From the NCBI GenBank assembly GCA_035582835.1, contig JAYKAV010002319.1:248001-312000 (forward strand): a DNA stretch of 64,000 bases, given 5' to 3'. Below the pieces are notes generated by a model, which was not told the DNA's origin, searched no databases, and saw only the letters and a list, made by a program, of their open reading frames with translations. Origin of the DNA: Phoebastria nigripes. Its lineage: Eukaryota > Chordata > Aves > Procellariiformes > Diomedeidae. Position numbers and translations under genes: made by a program. Below, in pieces: positions 24,301 through 35,393 of this stretch. Every line of letters begins with the position of its first letter. Position 1 is the stretch's first letter.

Positions 24301-27300
24301 GTAGTGCTAAAATCTCTGGACAAGGTTACTTTTTGAATTTTGAATCTTGATTGTGTCAGGGAATTACACTTCCAATGTCTCTTTCTCAGATCTCACCCAT
24401 CCTCAGAAGATTGACACACACACACTTATATGGTTTGTCATTAAATGGATATTTGCCTTTTGGCAGACTCCAACTAATTTTTACCATGGAAGTAGTCCTG
24501 GAGCACAAACTGCAAGACCCAAAGACATCTCATTAGATAGTTGATGTATCCTGAGTGCTTTGTTATCATGAAATAGAAACCTCCTGATCGAATCAGGTAT
24601 GCTCTCTGAGGATGTGAACGGCCAGTATAGCTTCTGTGAAAAAGTATCTCAAAGCTGGGATGGCCACTGAAATCTGTTCTTAAATTTGCCAGGTGACATG
24701 ACTTGCCAAATGTATGTAGGTGTGGTATAGCCTTGATCAATCCACGCCTTGTACCCAAATGTCTGACCACTTCTCCGTACCTGCATCCCGGAACTAGACA
24801 CTGCAAAGGGTCATCCCATAGTGTGAATCTACACATTGACCAATCACCTGAAGAAAAAAGGAAGGCTGCTTTCCAGGAACTGGATGTTCTTTGAAATGTC
24901 CATGTGCACAGTCACACCTCACGTTGCTCTTAGAGAAATTAAGCTTTTGTATGTTATGCTTGTCTTTTAACAAGAATCCTTAAAATGTTTTCATTATTTT
25001 GAGGCTATAACAAAATGTATCTTAAATATTATCTCTGTGTGGGTGACAAATTTCATTATGCTTCCAAGTTCCCCCTGCGATTTCAGTTGAACATCTTTAT
25101 CTTCAGCTCTTGTTGTACGCTGCTGCACACCATTTAACAGTTGTTGAATTTCACTTCAGAGGCAGCTGCATATTAGTGGTAAGTAGCCCAATTCTTGTGA
25201 GGTACTTTATGTTCCTTTAAGATAAAGGATACTACATAAATATAAAACATTAATCTGTTCGTGTAATTCTNCTTTGTACATGCTGCTTGTATTTTTTTAG
25301 TTTCCACAGGTATGCAGAAAATGTGTTCTATAGATGCATATGTTCTGTATGAATTATCAAGAAAGAATTCAAGTAAACTGAAAAATAACACTTTCTGGTC
25401 ATTTACCTCTCAAATACAGCTGTTTTATGAAATGTCATTTAAAATAATTGGATGGNTTATGAATACCTGTTAGCTAATTAAACTTACAGAAAAAAAGAAA
25501 TTAAATGGATATATGTTTGAGCTCTGAGCTTTCACAATACTGCTTCTCTTAAACCCAAATAAAATGTTGCATGCATATTAAAAATAATGAACATGATATG
25601 CCACCACTAAAGCTGTTTACATTTATAAGAGATCGATATGTTAATCGTTGTCTTGGCTTCAGATAAGATCTGTAGAACAGCTTTGATGAAATGCTGCTTA
25701 CAGTCCAAATGATGTTTGTGTGTTTTATTCATATTCAACTGAATTGAAATTGATTTTCCTAGTTTTATAGACATAGCTACAAATTCATCTTGGGTTTTTA
25801 CATAGCTGTGAGAAAGGTGGTGTTTTGTTCCTATAAAAACCATTTGTTTTGGACTTCAGAGTACTAAAGCAGCTTTTCGTATGCTTGCTTGTGTGTTTAT
25901 GGTTTAAGAATATTGTCTTATTTGGAGTAGCCTTGACACCAGCTGGGTTGGTAGGGTGCTAGAGAAGGATCTTAGGATCATCTCCTGCGGAGATGAAATT
26001 TCATTTAAAACACTGGAATTTGTAGTCAGTTCAACCAGAGGTTGGACATTGACACGTATAAGAGTGAAAATGAAAGACTTTTCTACAAGATTCTACTGGG
26101 ATGTAACTCTGCATCCTTAATGAACAGACATGGTTTTGTTGATGGTTGATTGATGGTTCCACATCAGTCAGGTGTGGAATGCAGATATTTACTTTTTAAG
26201 GTGGCTTCATAAATAATATTTGTTCCTCCAGCCTTGAGTCAGGTGCCACCAGAAGGCATAAAGACCCTGTTTGTTTCATTGGCTTTCCACCTTGGTCTCT
26301 CTGTTTCCTTCCCCTCCTGTCATCCCCTGCTCATATGTGCTAGCTTCTTAATGTAGGAGCTGTAACCCTCCTGACTGTGTCAGCCTGACACCCTGTCAGG
26401 AACCTGTTACGTGCAAATGATCTTCACACTCTTAGTACCTTTACCCTAACATTTATAAAGCACGTGTTCCACACAGGAGAAAGGAGATGAGCACCAGTTT
26501 AGAGAGAATGAATAATGATGGAGCTGAGAAAATCTGGGCGAGAAGTGGTACTATGCAGCAGCAGCAAGTTCTGCTGACAATTTCTGCTAAAGCATGCAAA
26601 TGTAAATTTTTAGATGCATTTTGGAAGGAAAAAGTTGTCTTCAAAGAGCCAGCCGTGGAATTAAATACTCATTAACAGGGAGTCTGCAGGTTTTTTGATC
26701 TTCCAAATACTAATATATATATATATCTATATCTGTTTTTCACAGGAGAATCCCTTCAAGGAAAGGATTGTGGAATCTTTCTCAGAAGATGGCGAGGGAA
26801 GCCTCAGCTTCAATGATTTTGTGGATATGTTCTCTGTGCTCAGTGAAATGGCTCCCAGAGAGCTTAAAGCAATCTATGCCTTTAAGATCTATGGTACTGT
26901 ATTGGGATGCTTTTTATGCCTTTTTTGTTTGAAGTAAACGAGTATGAGAGTTGTTGGTGATCTTTTCTTTGGTTCTTTTATTGTTTAGATTTTAACACAG
27001 ATAACTTCATTTGTAAATCAGACTTGGAAAAAACCCTCAATAAGCTGACCCGAGAAGAGCTAACAGCAGAAGAAATCACTCTAGTTTGTGAGAAAGTGAT
27101 AGAAGAAGCTGACATGGATGGTGATGGGAAACTAGGATTCGCAGATTTTGAAAACATGATTTCCAAAGCACCGGACTTTCTCAGGTATTGTTTTAAGAAA
27201 AAGATAGTCTCTTGTGTATTTTCAGGTATTTTTTTAGGATATCACTGTGTAGTGTAATACAAGAAATGTCAGATGTAAGTACTTTACCAGAGAGCTGACT

Positions 27301-30300
27301 AGAGGATGACTTCTTACCCTAACTCAGTGTACTTTTCAAGAGCATATTCCAGTTCTCTCCTAACTTGAAGACTAAGAAGTCAATGACTTTTAATTGTCTC
27401 CTTTTTTTTCCCCCCCTGTTTGTTTGTGTGGTTTCTTCAGGAAAATATTTTGATCTATTATAAGCCCAAATTCATATTGTTCTCCAGCCTATAGCAAGGA
27501 TCCATGCTGTCTGAATAGGAATGTGTGTAAATATTGTATACATGTTACAAATATACATGGAAACACATTGATCTTTTGTGCTGAGAAGGTAAGAGCTAGA
27601 GGACATTACAGTGGTACAGTTCATGCTGGTAGCAGAAGATCAATTAAAATGATTAACTACTGCAGTCTTTCTTCGATCCACTGTTAATCAGGTTTCTTTT
27701 TTATAGCTGATATTTTTTATTTTTGTTGCTGAGTTTCTTCCTAATAATCTGTAGAAAAAACCCAGCTATCTTAAGACAGTTTTTCTTGCACATTTCATAT
27801 TTAAAGAGACCTTTTGAAAAGAACAATGACTTTTTACTTTTACACATTAATAAAACATTCTACATAAACTTATAGTTAAGGTTGTTACTTAAGTAATACA
27901 AGGATAGACCTTCTTTAAGAAATTACAGTGAACCAGCCAGCAAAATAAGAGATACTCCCAGATTGGCAAGACTTCATGTTTGAATCTTGAATCCACTGGC
28001 AGAGTAGGCTGAAGCTAAAACCTAGGTCTAATTTCTCCCCAAATTTCAGTGGTTTGGGTTAACTATGTCTAATAGTAAATGCTTGATAACCTGAAAAAGT
28101 TTTTTTCATAATCTTTGTTCATACACATTGTTGTTAAGTTGGTAGTGTTGCTGTTTGTCTGGTGATAATTGATAATAACAGATAANTTCTAACATCTGGG
28201 AAGATAATCCAACAATTGTCTGGACTGTAAGCAGGTATACAGTATGATTGTAAGTTGTTTGGGGAATCTTGGAATTAGTAAATTCTAGTTTCTGCAGACT
28301 TGTGTCTCCTGATTAGTTGGCTGATATCTGAGGAGGAGTTTAGTTTCAATTTTTTTGCTGCAGTTAAGGGGCAAAGACTGGTTCATCTATGTAGATTTTC
28401 TGATGTCTGGAAAGGTGCAGAATTATTTTGCATCTTTCTAAGAAGTGGAACACTTAGAGACTCTTTTTTACACAGCTGCCTGTTTGCAGGAAATTGGCAG
28501 AATCTCAATCATCTTTCAGTCACATGTTGTTGAATTCTGCCAAAGGATTCAGAAGTTATGGGGAGGATTAACAAAGCTCACAGTCAGACTGATTGAATAA
28601 ACTGTACTTTCATAGGAAATAAGGCTAACCATTAGGATAGAATTAAGATAGATCAAAATTTGGACTGATAATCTTAATGCTAATGGTGTTTAAGAACTTT
28701 TAAGTGTCCTGCAGAACACAGAACAGTTTATTTCTTTCATAAATGAAATTTCTAAGGAAAGACATTATAACAAAATGATTCTACAATAAAGCATGAGGAC
28801 ATGATCCCTATGAACCCTGAGAAACATCAGCATCTCGAGAGGATATGCTACAAAGTCAATGTGAATGTCTTTTATACATTAGAAACATATCAGGCGTTCC
28901 TTGACTAATCAAGCCTATCAACAGAAACTCTTCTAGAACAAGATACGTATCATCACGGTGAAGCTCAGCTGAGTAGGTATTCTAATATTTTGTTTACATA
29001 TATTTCCAGCTAAGAAAATGTTTTCTTTATACTGTTATCCATATAGAAGGTGCTGGGGTCAGGTAGAGTTTCCTTTAATCAATGAAAAGGCTGTACTGTA
29101 CCTACAAATCTGGTAGAGAGCAGAGATCATATGTGAAGAATTGAAGGCAGATCTGAAGACTCAGCAGAAGCTGTAGTTTCAGGAGTTTCCTGTGCCATGA
29201 CTGACTTTACTGCTGTGTTGTAGAGGCTTGCAAACTGCTGACTGAGAATTCCAAGCTGAGGATGCTGTGCAACCCAGTCATTTCCTGAGAAAGTAGCAGA
29301 GAGGAATATTTGCCACTGCAGCTATTGGAATGACTGTCATAATTGTTTTTCTTTTCCAAGTTTGTGATGTTTTGGGAAGCTGAGGAAATGAGTGGAAAGA
29401 CCTGAGTGCTGGGTACTCAACAGGGCAAGAAGATGAGTAAAAAGAGGGATGAAGTGAGAAGTACAGAGCTTGTTATAGATTAGGTAAAGAGAAAATAGAG
29501 AGGGAGGGGTCACTGACAATACTGATAATCTCAAAGGACCAGGCTACCAAGTATTGGAAGGCTGATCATCCAGTTGCTCAGTTTAAACACATATACTTCG
29601 ATTCGTGTCTGTGACACGGTGAACTCGTGTTATCAAGATGTCTCCTTGATGTTCAAGGCAGCGATGTGTATATTTAAGGCAGATTTTTTCCATCCCTGGC
29701 TTCAAGGGAAATGGTAACTTCCATCTCCTTTCAGGTCCAGGAGATTAGCTTGGTCACAGGATTCAGCTCTGAAGTCCTCAGGCTTAAGAGCTCCTGATGT
29801 GACATGACTTAAAGAAGGGTTTCCTTCCACCTTTTAACTGAAGCACTGATTTAGAGCCTCTGACTGTTAACTTAGCAACATGTTTTTTAACCTTTGAAGT
29901 TACATTGCAAAATAAGGGTGTAAATGGAAAAAGTCTCAGAGCCGAGAAGAGAATGTGTAGTTTCTCTGATTTGGTTTCTGTTTCAGCCAGAGTTAACAGC
30001 TGCAGGAAAAGAAAGTGACAAGGTCATGAGACCACTTTTATCCAAATGAATCTGTATGGAAGACTTGTTACCTCTCCCTTATTGCGGTTTACTGTTCCTT
30101 TTGCCTGTAAAGGTATTTTATTTTTTGAGGACATTCTTAGTCATATTTTTGCTGTATGCAGTGCATCATAGACTGACATATTTGTTAATACTGAACTTCC
30201 TGATCTGAGCCACTTACTGTCATTTTTTAAATACTGTGTAAATGTTGCATTCTAAAGGGAGACAGTTATTTGACTTTTGGAATGGAATCCATTGAATTTT

Positions 30301-33300
30301 AATGCCACAATAGGTACACCAAGGTTTGACTGGGGACTGAAACTAAACCAGTGCTCTCTGATAGTACCCAATGCATGCTAGCATGTGACAGAACGTGTGA
30401 CATGGGACAAGAGTGCAATTCCTGTAGCTGACCTCTTGCCACATAAGACCCAGTTCCTATTCATAGAGTTCAATTATACCATAACAGTCTTGGACACATT
30501 ACCTATTAATTTAATGAAACAATGCTTTCTTTTATCTTTCTGAATTTATCTCCAGCTTGATTCATGGCCTCTCATTTTCCTCTCTTCTGTGTCTTCAGTT
30601 GTAATGGTCCTCTTAAGTGGTAACTATAGGCTGTGTGCAGCCAAACTGAAGACAGGGCTGTGCAGTTTCATCATGTAATATAATACAGAACATGCAAAGC
30701 ACAGGAAGTATCTTAACAGTGGATCAACAACCCTATATGCCAGTGGTAAACTTATGCCTCAACTGTCTTCCTAGTATTGTAAAAAGATATGAAAACACGT
30801 TTTCATCTAAATAAAATTGTCCCTTTTGAAATCTTCAGCAGACGCATAGAAGAAATACCAACCCATCAATGTCCAGAGACAGTCATAATTTCATTCGGTT
30901 TTGCATATCTCCACTTTCTGTGTGCAATTGAATGCATTCCAGACTTTAAATTCAAGGAAGCCTAAGTGCCTATTGATTTATACTTTCAACTGCTCAGCAG
31001 CTGTGAAAATTAAACACCTAGGAACCAAAGCAATAGCCGCTTTTGAATATGATTGCCAGTGAGCAAGTGGAGATGCTGGGTAACTGCAGTTTTCAGAGAC
31101 TTTGCTGTGAAGCTATGGGCAATCAACATTTCTGAATATCTGATCGTAGAATACCATACTGGCACCTGGTATGTGATCCTCCTGAAAATGTTGACTAACT
31201 TACCAGACTCCAGATTATTTTTATTTGTAGTAAAGGATTTCTTATTCTGTTCTTTGCCTTTTCCCCCCACCAAAAGCTACTTCTTCACATCATAAGAGTA
31301 GGAAATTTAGGATGCAAGGCAGTTAGGTTTTATCCCTGGCTCTGCCATTGCTTGAGCAGGTGATCTCTGCTAAGCCATAGATCATTTTGTTCTCTCTGCT
31401 CTGTTACATGGGACCAGTGCTTACCTGACTTCTGACAAACACTGAGAACTCTTATAATATGAACTATCCAATCTCATCATCATTAAAATGAGGTATGAAA
31501 TTACTGAGGAGGAATACCTTCTCTACCCTGTTTGTGGAAAACCTTTGAAGGCCAGATTCCTGTAACAATGTACACTCCGTTTTTGAAGCACTTTTTTCAC
31601 ATAGCTCAATATGTTGGGTTTTTTTAAGCTATCATACTATCATGCATACTGAATATATAGAGCAGGCATTAATTTTGGCACCAGGATCCAGGCTTTGACC
31701 TGGTATGAACAAAAGTTCATCCACTGTATGTTGACTGATTTTCCTTCTCATCAGTCATTTCTCAAACCTTTACTTAATGACCCTGTGTAGGTTTAATCTC
31801 CTACAGACAGCCTTAGAAAGCTTTGTACTGCTGTCAAGCAAATGAAGATGCAGTAAAGTCTGCTGCTTGATTTGCACTGCTGTGGTTGAGGAATTTTTTT
31901 AAGACTAGAAGAAAACACTCCTAATCGTTGACGAGGGAAGAAGATATATACCTTTTTGGCTGTTATCCCAGCAGCTTGAATAAGCTGTAAATGATAATGA
32001 CTGTTGCTAGTTCAGAAAATTTGATCCCAGTAGGTTTATTTCACTCAAAATTGCTATTATTAAGAAGCTGCTTGTAGTTTAATGGAAGAATTAGCACTCT
32101 GAACTGGCGCTAGCTAAGTGTTCTGTTCTACAAGACTGGTTACGTTTTCCACAGGAAATTGTTTTATAAATCATCCTGGAAGTTTAAGCTTATTTGAATG
32201 CGTGAGGGTGAAACATACTATAACAATTTGAAATTGGAGTTTGAGAGGAATATGGCATTAGTAACACCTTGGAGCTGCCAGAACTAGACAGAGAAACAAC
32301 AGATTAAACAAAAAGATGTCATTGGAAATGCAGTATTTCTGAAACCTTTGTGGACCTTTACCCATATAAAAGTTGATGTCATGACTCCAGTCCTACCTAA
32401 AGCAGAAGTAACAAAAGCTCTCTTATAGGAAATGTGCATCTCATAAGACCTGTCCCAAAATGCAGATTATCTAGTTCTTAAGGACTGAAATTAGAGCTAG
32501 TGACAAATTGGCAAGAGATGCTTAGCATGAAAACAGTGGAAGGGAATAATTTTGTCAGTATTTTTCACAGAATATTTCAGCTGCTTCTTAGTAAAAAGCT
32601 TAATCTCCAAATGCCAGAATGACACTCTGATAGAAATACAAAAAATTTCCAATAAATAGATTTCCAGTGAAGAGAATTTGGATGGTTTTTTTTTTAAGGA
32701 GTCATGCCACATGTTTTAACATACAACACTGTGGATTTTTTAGTTCCTAGATATTGCCTATGTGGGACTTAAATTTTCAAGAGTTCAGATTAATATGGGA
32801 CTCTAGACATTTCTTTAGTTGTGAACAAGATGTTTATAATTCTTTTTTTCTAAAACCTTAGTGCTGGTAAGCTCTTTGCATCACTGTACGCTTTCTTTCA
32901 CAATACTTAGGCTAGTATGCCAGACTGCTATACATCATATCTTTCAGTGTCACCCAGATTGAATAAATTCCTAGATAATAAGTTCCTAGGAACCACTGTG
33001 AACATAAAATTTTATCTCCTCCAAATACATACCACAGAGCTTCCTTCAGTGAATTCGTGATTCAAATCAAATAGCTGTGATTAAATTAGAGCATTCTTTT
33101 TGTAAAACAAAATCCAAAACCTGTACATCCAGAACTCTTCAGCCTCAAATACTCCAAACCTTTGAAGTTTTCTTTCAGTGTAGGCATCAAAATTATAGTA
33201 TTTACATACAAAACCACATAATAATCCCTTCTGATTTCAGTCAAGAAAGAAAGAAACATACAGTTTATACTGTCATTGACATTGAACAGAGATTACTACC

Positions 33301-33821
33301 TAGAGAAAGTGAGTTTTCAGCATGCCCTCTTTAAATTGTCTTTTACTATCCTGCTAAGATGCTTGGGAGTTTTTCAGAAAACTGATGGCGGTAGTAAGGC
33401 GTGCTGCTTGCCTGTATCATAGTGCAAATAGAAAGAAGATAACAATCAGGATCTCTTGGTCCTAGCAAGAGAAACAACAAATTTATCTGCCTAGTTTGAC
33501 TTGTTTAGGAACCCAAATGCTGTGCCATAGCAAAAGCGCAATTGGGAAACATTTAGCTCTGCTGTATATCCAATAAATAAGTAAATTTATACTTGATTTA
33601 ATCCAGTGCTGAGCTTGGCCCCCTGAACTAACATTTTCAGAAGATGGAAATTTCTCCCAGAATGTTTAAATGTTCCTGGGAGCATGAGAGAAGAGATTCA
33701 GATTCATTACACAGCACCTTCCTTTTTGTACTTTAAGGAAAATATTGTGCATAATGACAAATGTGTTTATATCTCTTAATCTTTTTCTTTCCTTTGCAGT
33801 ACTTTCCACATAAGAATCTGA
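15234..33821 (+). CDS. CIB3: CIB-family EF-hand protein, CIB3-like (partial: 4 exons, residues ~29-187)
   Basis: Joining 15234-15345, 26746-26893, 26989-27184 and 33800-33821 gives one open frame of about 159 residues ending TFHIRI-stop, as in CIB2 and CIB3 (187 aa). Seen: a degenerate EF-hand 2 around [14 protein letters not shown]-hand 3 loop [12 protein letters not shown] and EF-hand 4 loop [12 protein letters not shown]. Loops 3 and 4 both have Asp at position 12, which in this family favours Mg2+ as well as Ca2+. CIB3-type signature residues are PDVK-P, SEMAPR, KLTR and LVCEKV; CIB2 has SAPR, RLTK and LVCDKV at these places. Overall the sequence is still close to CIB2, so CIB2 or another paralogue remains possible. 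Known role: small cytosolic partners of integrin tails, and CIB2/CIB3 bind TMC1/2 in the hair-cell mechanotransduction complex. The N-terminal exons (myristoylated MGNKQ end) were not found. All junctions are GT-AG and no disabling change is seen. Confidence 0.85.
17840..17906. repeat. Direct repeat of a palindromic 14-mer
   Basis: AGACCTAATTAGGC occurs exactly at 17840-17853 and 17893-17906, each with the perfect palindrome CCTAATTAGG. TAATTA is also a homeodomain-type core. It may instead be part of an old dispersed repeat (TTAGGCATC...AAAATCAGTAGCC). Confidence 0.7.
20355..20375 (+). repeat. (AATA)n microsatellite
   Basis: About five AATA units. Confidence 0.9.
24153..24350 (+). pseudogene. 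Possible fossil of a tyrosine-recombinase (DIRS/Ngaro-like) retroelement
   Basis: One frame from 24153 to the stop at 24348 reads a ~66-codon stretch with a single internal TAG (24201-24203). Its centre (24231-24302) reads [19 protein letters not shown] followed by ILAFS. This resembles the LSLKTAFLVAITSARRVGELxALS block around the first catalytic Arg of DIRS/Ngaro-type tyrosine recombinases, and the preceding LLF-stop-PVALWSL fits the PFEPL-type lead-in. No later recombinase motifs (HxxR, Tyr) are found downstream, so only a piece remains. The assignment is by motif memory and could be chance. Confidence 0.35.
26711..26732 (+). repeat. (TA)n-rich microsatellite
   Basis: TA dinucleotides just upstream of the acceptor of the 26746 exon. 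Confidence 0.85.
26746..26893 (+). CDS. CIB3: CIB3-like exon (equivalent to coding exon 4)
   Basis: The acceptor is CTGTTTTTCACAG and the donor is TATG|GTACTG. The 148-base exon encodes 49 residues from [12 protein letters not shown] to YAFKIY plus the first base of the Asp that opens EF-hand 3. It contains the non-canonical EF-hand 2 ([12 protein letters not shown]) and the conserved [18 protein letters not shown] helix. The phase-1 exit matches the next exon exactly. Confidence 0.92.
26894..26988 (+). other. Short CIB intron (95 bases)
   Basis: GTACTG...TTTATTGTTTAG. Its first in-frame stop comes soon after the donor, so retention would truncate the protein just after EF-hand 2. Confidence 0.9.
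26989..27184 (+). CDS. CIB3: CIB3-like exon (equivalent to coding exon 5), EF-hands 3 and 4
   Basis: The acceptor is TTTTATTGTTTAG and the donor is CTCAG|GTATTG. The 196-base exon begins with AT, completing the split Asp, then encodes 64 residues. It ends with AG of a split Ser. It carries both canonical ion-binding loops, [12 protein letters not shown] and [12 protein letters not shown], and the conserved APDFL end. Only 95 bases separate it from the preceding exon. Confidence 0.93.
27185..33799 (+). other. Last CIB intron (6.6 kb)
   Basis: GTATTG...CTTTCCTTTGCAG. Holds a possible MIR fragment at 31330. Otherwise no recognised element. Confidence 0.8.
31330..31470 (+). repeat. Possible MIR-like SINE fragment in the last CIB intron
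   Basis: TATCCCTGGCTCTGCCATTGC, then GGTGATCTCTGC...CTCTGTTACATGGGACCAGTGCTTACCTGAC, follow the order of the MIR consensus (GGCTCTGCCACT, then TCTGTAAAATGGG, then TACCTACC). Confidence 0.4.
33800..33821 (+). CDS. CIB3: CIB3-like terminal coding exon (TFHIRI stop)
   Basis: After a strong polypyrimidine tract and TTTGCAG, the first base T completes the split Ser. Six codons for TFHIRI follow, then TGA at 33819-33821. This is the C-terminal tail of CIB2 and CIB3, which makes the assignment of such a small exon safe. The 3' UTR begins at 33822. Confidence 0.9.
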
Positions 33822-34067
33822 AGATGTTTCTGTGAGCCAGTGTTATCAGAAATGACTTGCCAGTCCAGCCTTTCTGAATCTCAGGCACTTTGGGGCTTTT
33901 GTCCTCTAATTATGGCTTCTTAGAACTCAGCAGAAAGTACTGAAATAATTCTCGTCCACAAAGAGACAGAAGCATCATGTGATCTACAGGATATTTGGAA
34001 CAGTCACATTTTTATCTTCACTGCTGGCCAAGCACTCTGGCAAAGATGGTTGGTTGTTGGGTTGTGG

Positions 34068-34106
34068 TTTTTCTTTTTTCTTTTTTTTTTTTTTTTCTTT
34101 TTTTTA
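34068..34106 (+). repeat. T-rich tract
   Basis: Near-continuous T with single C interruptions, about 250 bases after the CIB3-like stop codon. Confidence 0.9.
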
Positions 34107-34127
34107 AACAGGCAGAATCAGAGTATT

Positions 34128-34133
34128 ATTAAA
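34128..34133 (+). terminator. Possible ATTAAA polyadenylation signal for the CIB3-like gene
   Basis: This is a variant polyA signal about 300 bases after the stop codon, just after a T-rich tract. In AT-rich DNA such hexamers are common by chance. Confidence 0.2.
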
Positions 34134-35237
34134 GGTATTTCCACATAGGTTTTATATTTATGAATATCTAATACTGCTCTTAAAAGCGCAAAAAAAAAAA
34201 AAGATGATTGACAGAAAGATTAGCTTTGGTGACTTTTCCAAGAGTATTTGAAAGAAAGCATGGGCCTTAAATAATGAGATGCCTCTATCACTGTGTTGTA
34301 CAGCTGGGGATCTTGCATGGAAACTATCTTAGGTGAAAGAACTGCAGTCAAGATCAAGCTCCCAGTGTTGAAGACAACCACAACCCAGGTTTGCCTTTCA
34401 GTCACTGAAATGGCAGTTGCTGGGTTTGGTGCTTACCTTCAACCAGTATTTTATGGATTGTCATGTCCTTATGAAACTTGAAATATTTGCCTTTTGTATA
34501 TGATAACTGCATACATGATTCGTTTCTTCCCAAGATAAACGTTAAAACTATATCCTTATTCTCAAAGGGAGTCTTGCATTTTACTCATTCTATGGGCTGA
34601 TAATGTCGAATGGAAGAATATAATCATCTGTAACTCATGAAGAAGTTAAAGAAGCACAGAACTACTATTAAGGACNTGAAAAGACATTTTCTTTCTAAAC
34701 CAGCTATGCAATCTTTCCCATAAAATGCATGAATGCAGCTCTATATTTCTCTTCCCTCTCCAGCTGGAAATCAGCTAGATTTTTTTTTTTTTTTAATTCC
34801 AGTATTGTTTAGGTACTGGGGCCTGAAGACAATCATATGTGTATTACTGTTCTAACAGTCAATAGAAGGGCTCTGTCACTTACATGGCTTCTGTATCAAA
34901 GTCATCACAATTAAAACTTTTGACGCATTCTGTTATGCTTTGAGAATTTTTGGGCTAAGCATATACTAATTTCCTTTCTGGTCATTATTCCAATTAATAT
35001 AAAGTTAAATGTTTCAAAGGATGAAATGTGTTATTGAAAAAGTTGTTAAAGTAGAGAAATGAATCTTTTTACTACTTCTGTAGGGATGATGGTGCTTATC
35101 TACCTCGGAACCTCTTATGTTTGGTAAGCTTGCAATGTAGCTTGCTGTTCAAATTTACACAGTATGCATCAAGAAGAAATATTTATCTAGCAGTATGGTT
35201 GTACATTAAAAGTGTCAATGGAAATTTTGGATATTCA

Positions 35238-35301
35238 AGGTATATAGGACAGACTTGCCTAAGGTCGCACAGTGAAAATGAAACTTTTATGTTAGTAATA
35301 A
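35238..35301 (-). repeat. Possible MIR-like SINE fragment
   Basis: GACTTGCCTAAGGTCGCACAG resembles the reverse strand of the MIR segment that normally reads ACTTGCCCAAGGTCACACAG. The flanks do not extend the match. Confidence 0.4.
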
Positions 35302-35387
35302 CATTTATTTTAAAAATATTTTTTAGAATGATCATATTCAGTGATGTTTATAGCATTTTAATACTTCCTCCTACTGGTTTCTGTTTA

Positions 35388-35393
35388 AATAAA
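35388..35393 (+). terminator. Possible AATAAA polyadenylation signal for the CIB3-like gene
   Basis: This is the first canonical AATAAA I see after the stop, about 1.57 kb downstream. Another lies at 36437-36442. Choosing between them needs transcript ends. Confidence 0.25.

Larger units (their letters stand above)
15346..26745 (+). other. Large CIB intron (11.4 kb)
   Basis: AT-rich, GT...AG. Holds the paired palindrome at 17840, the AATA repeat at 20355 and the recombinase-like fossil at 24153. Nothing else recognised. Confidence 0.8.

Noticed and set aside
24474..24836. 120-codon open frame on the minus strand
   Set aside because: It lies downstream of and opposite to the recombinase-like fragment. 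No recognised family; likely chance.
34068..34106. Poly-T tract as the tail of a minus-strand retrocopy
   Set aside because: No cDNA-like sequence or target duplication next to it. Treated as a simple tract in the CIB 3' flank.
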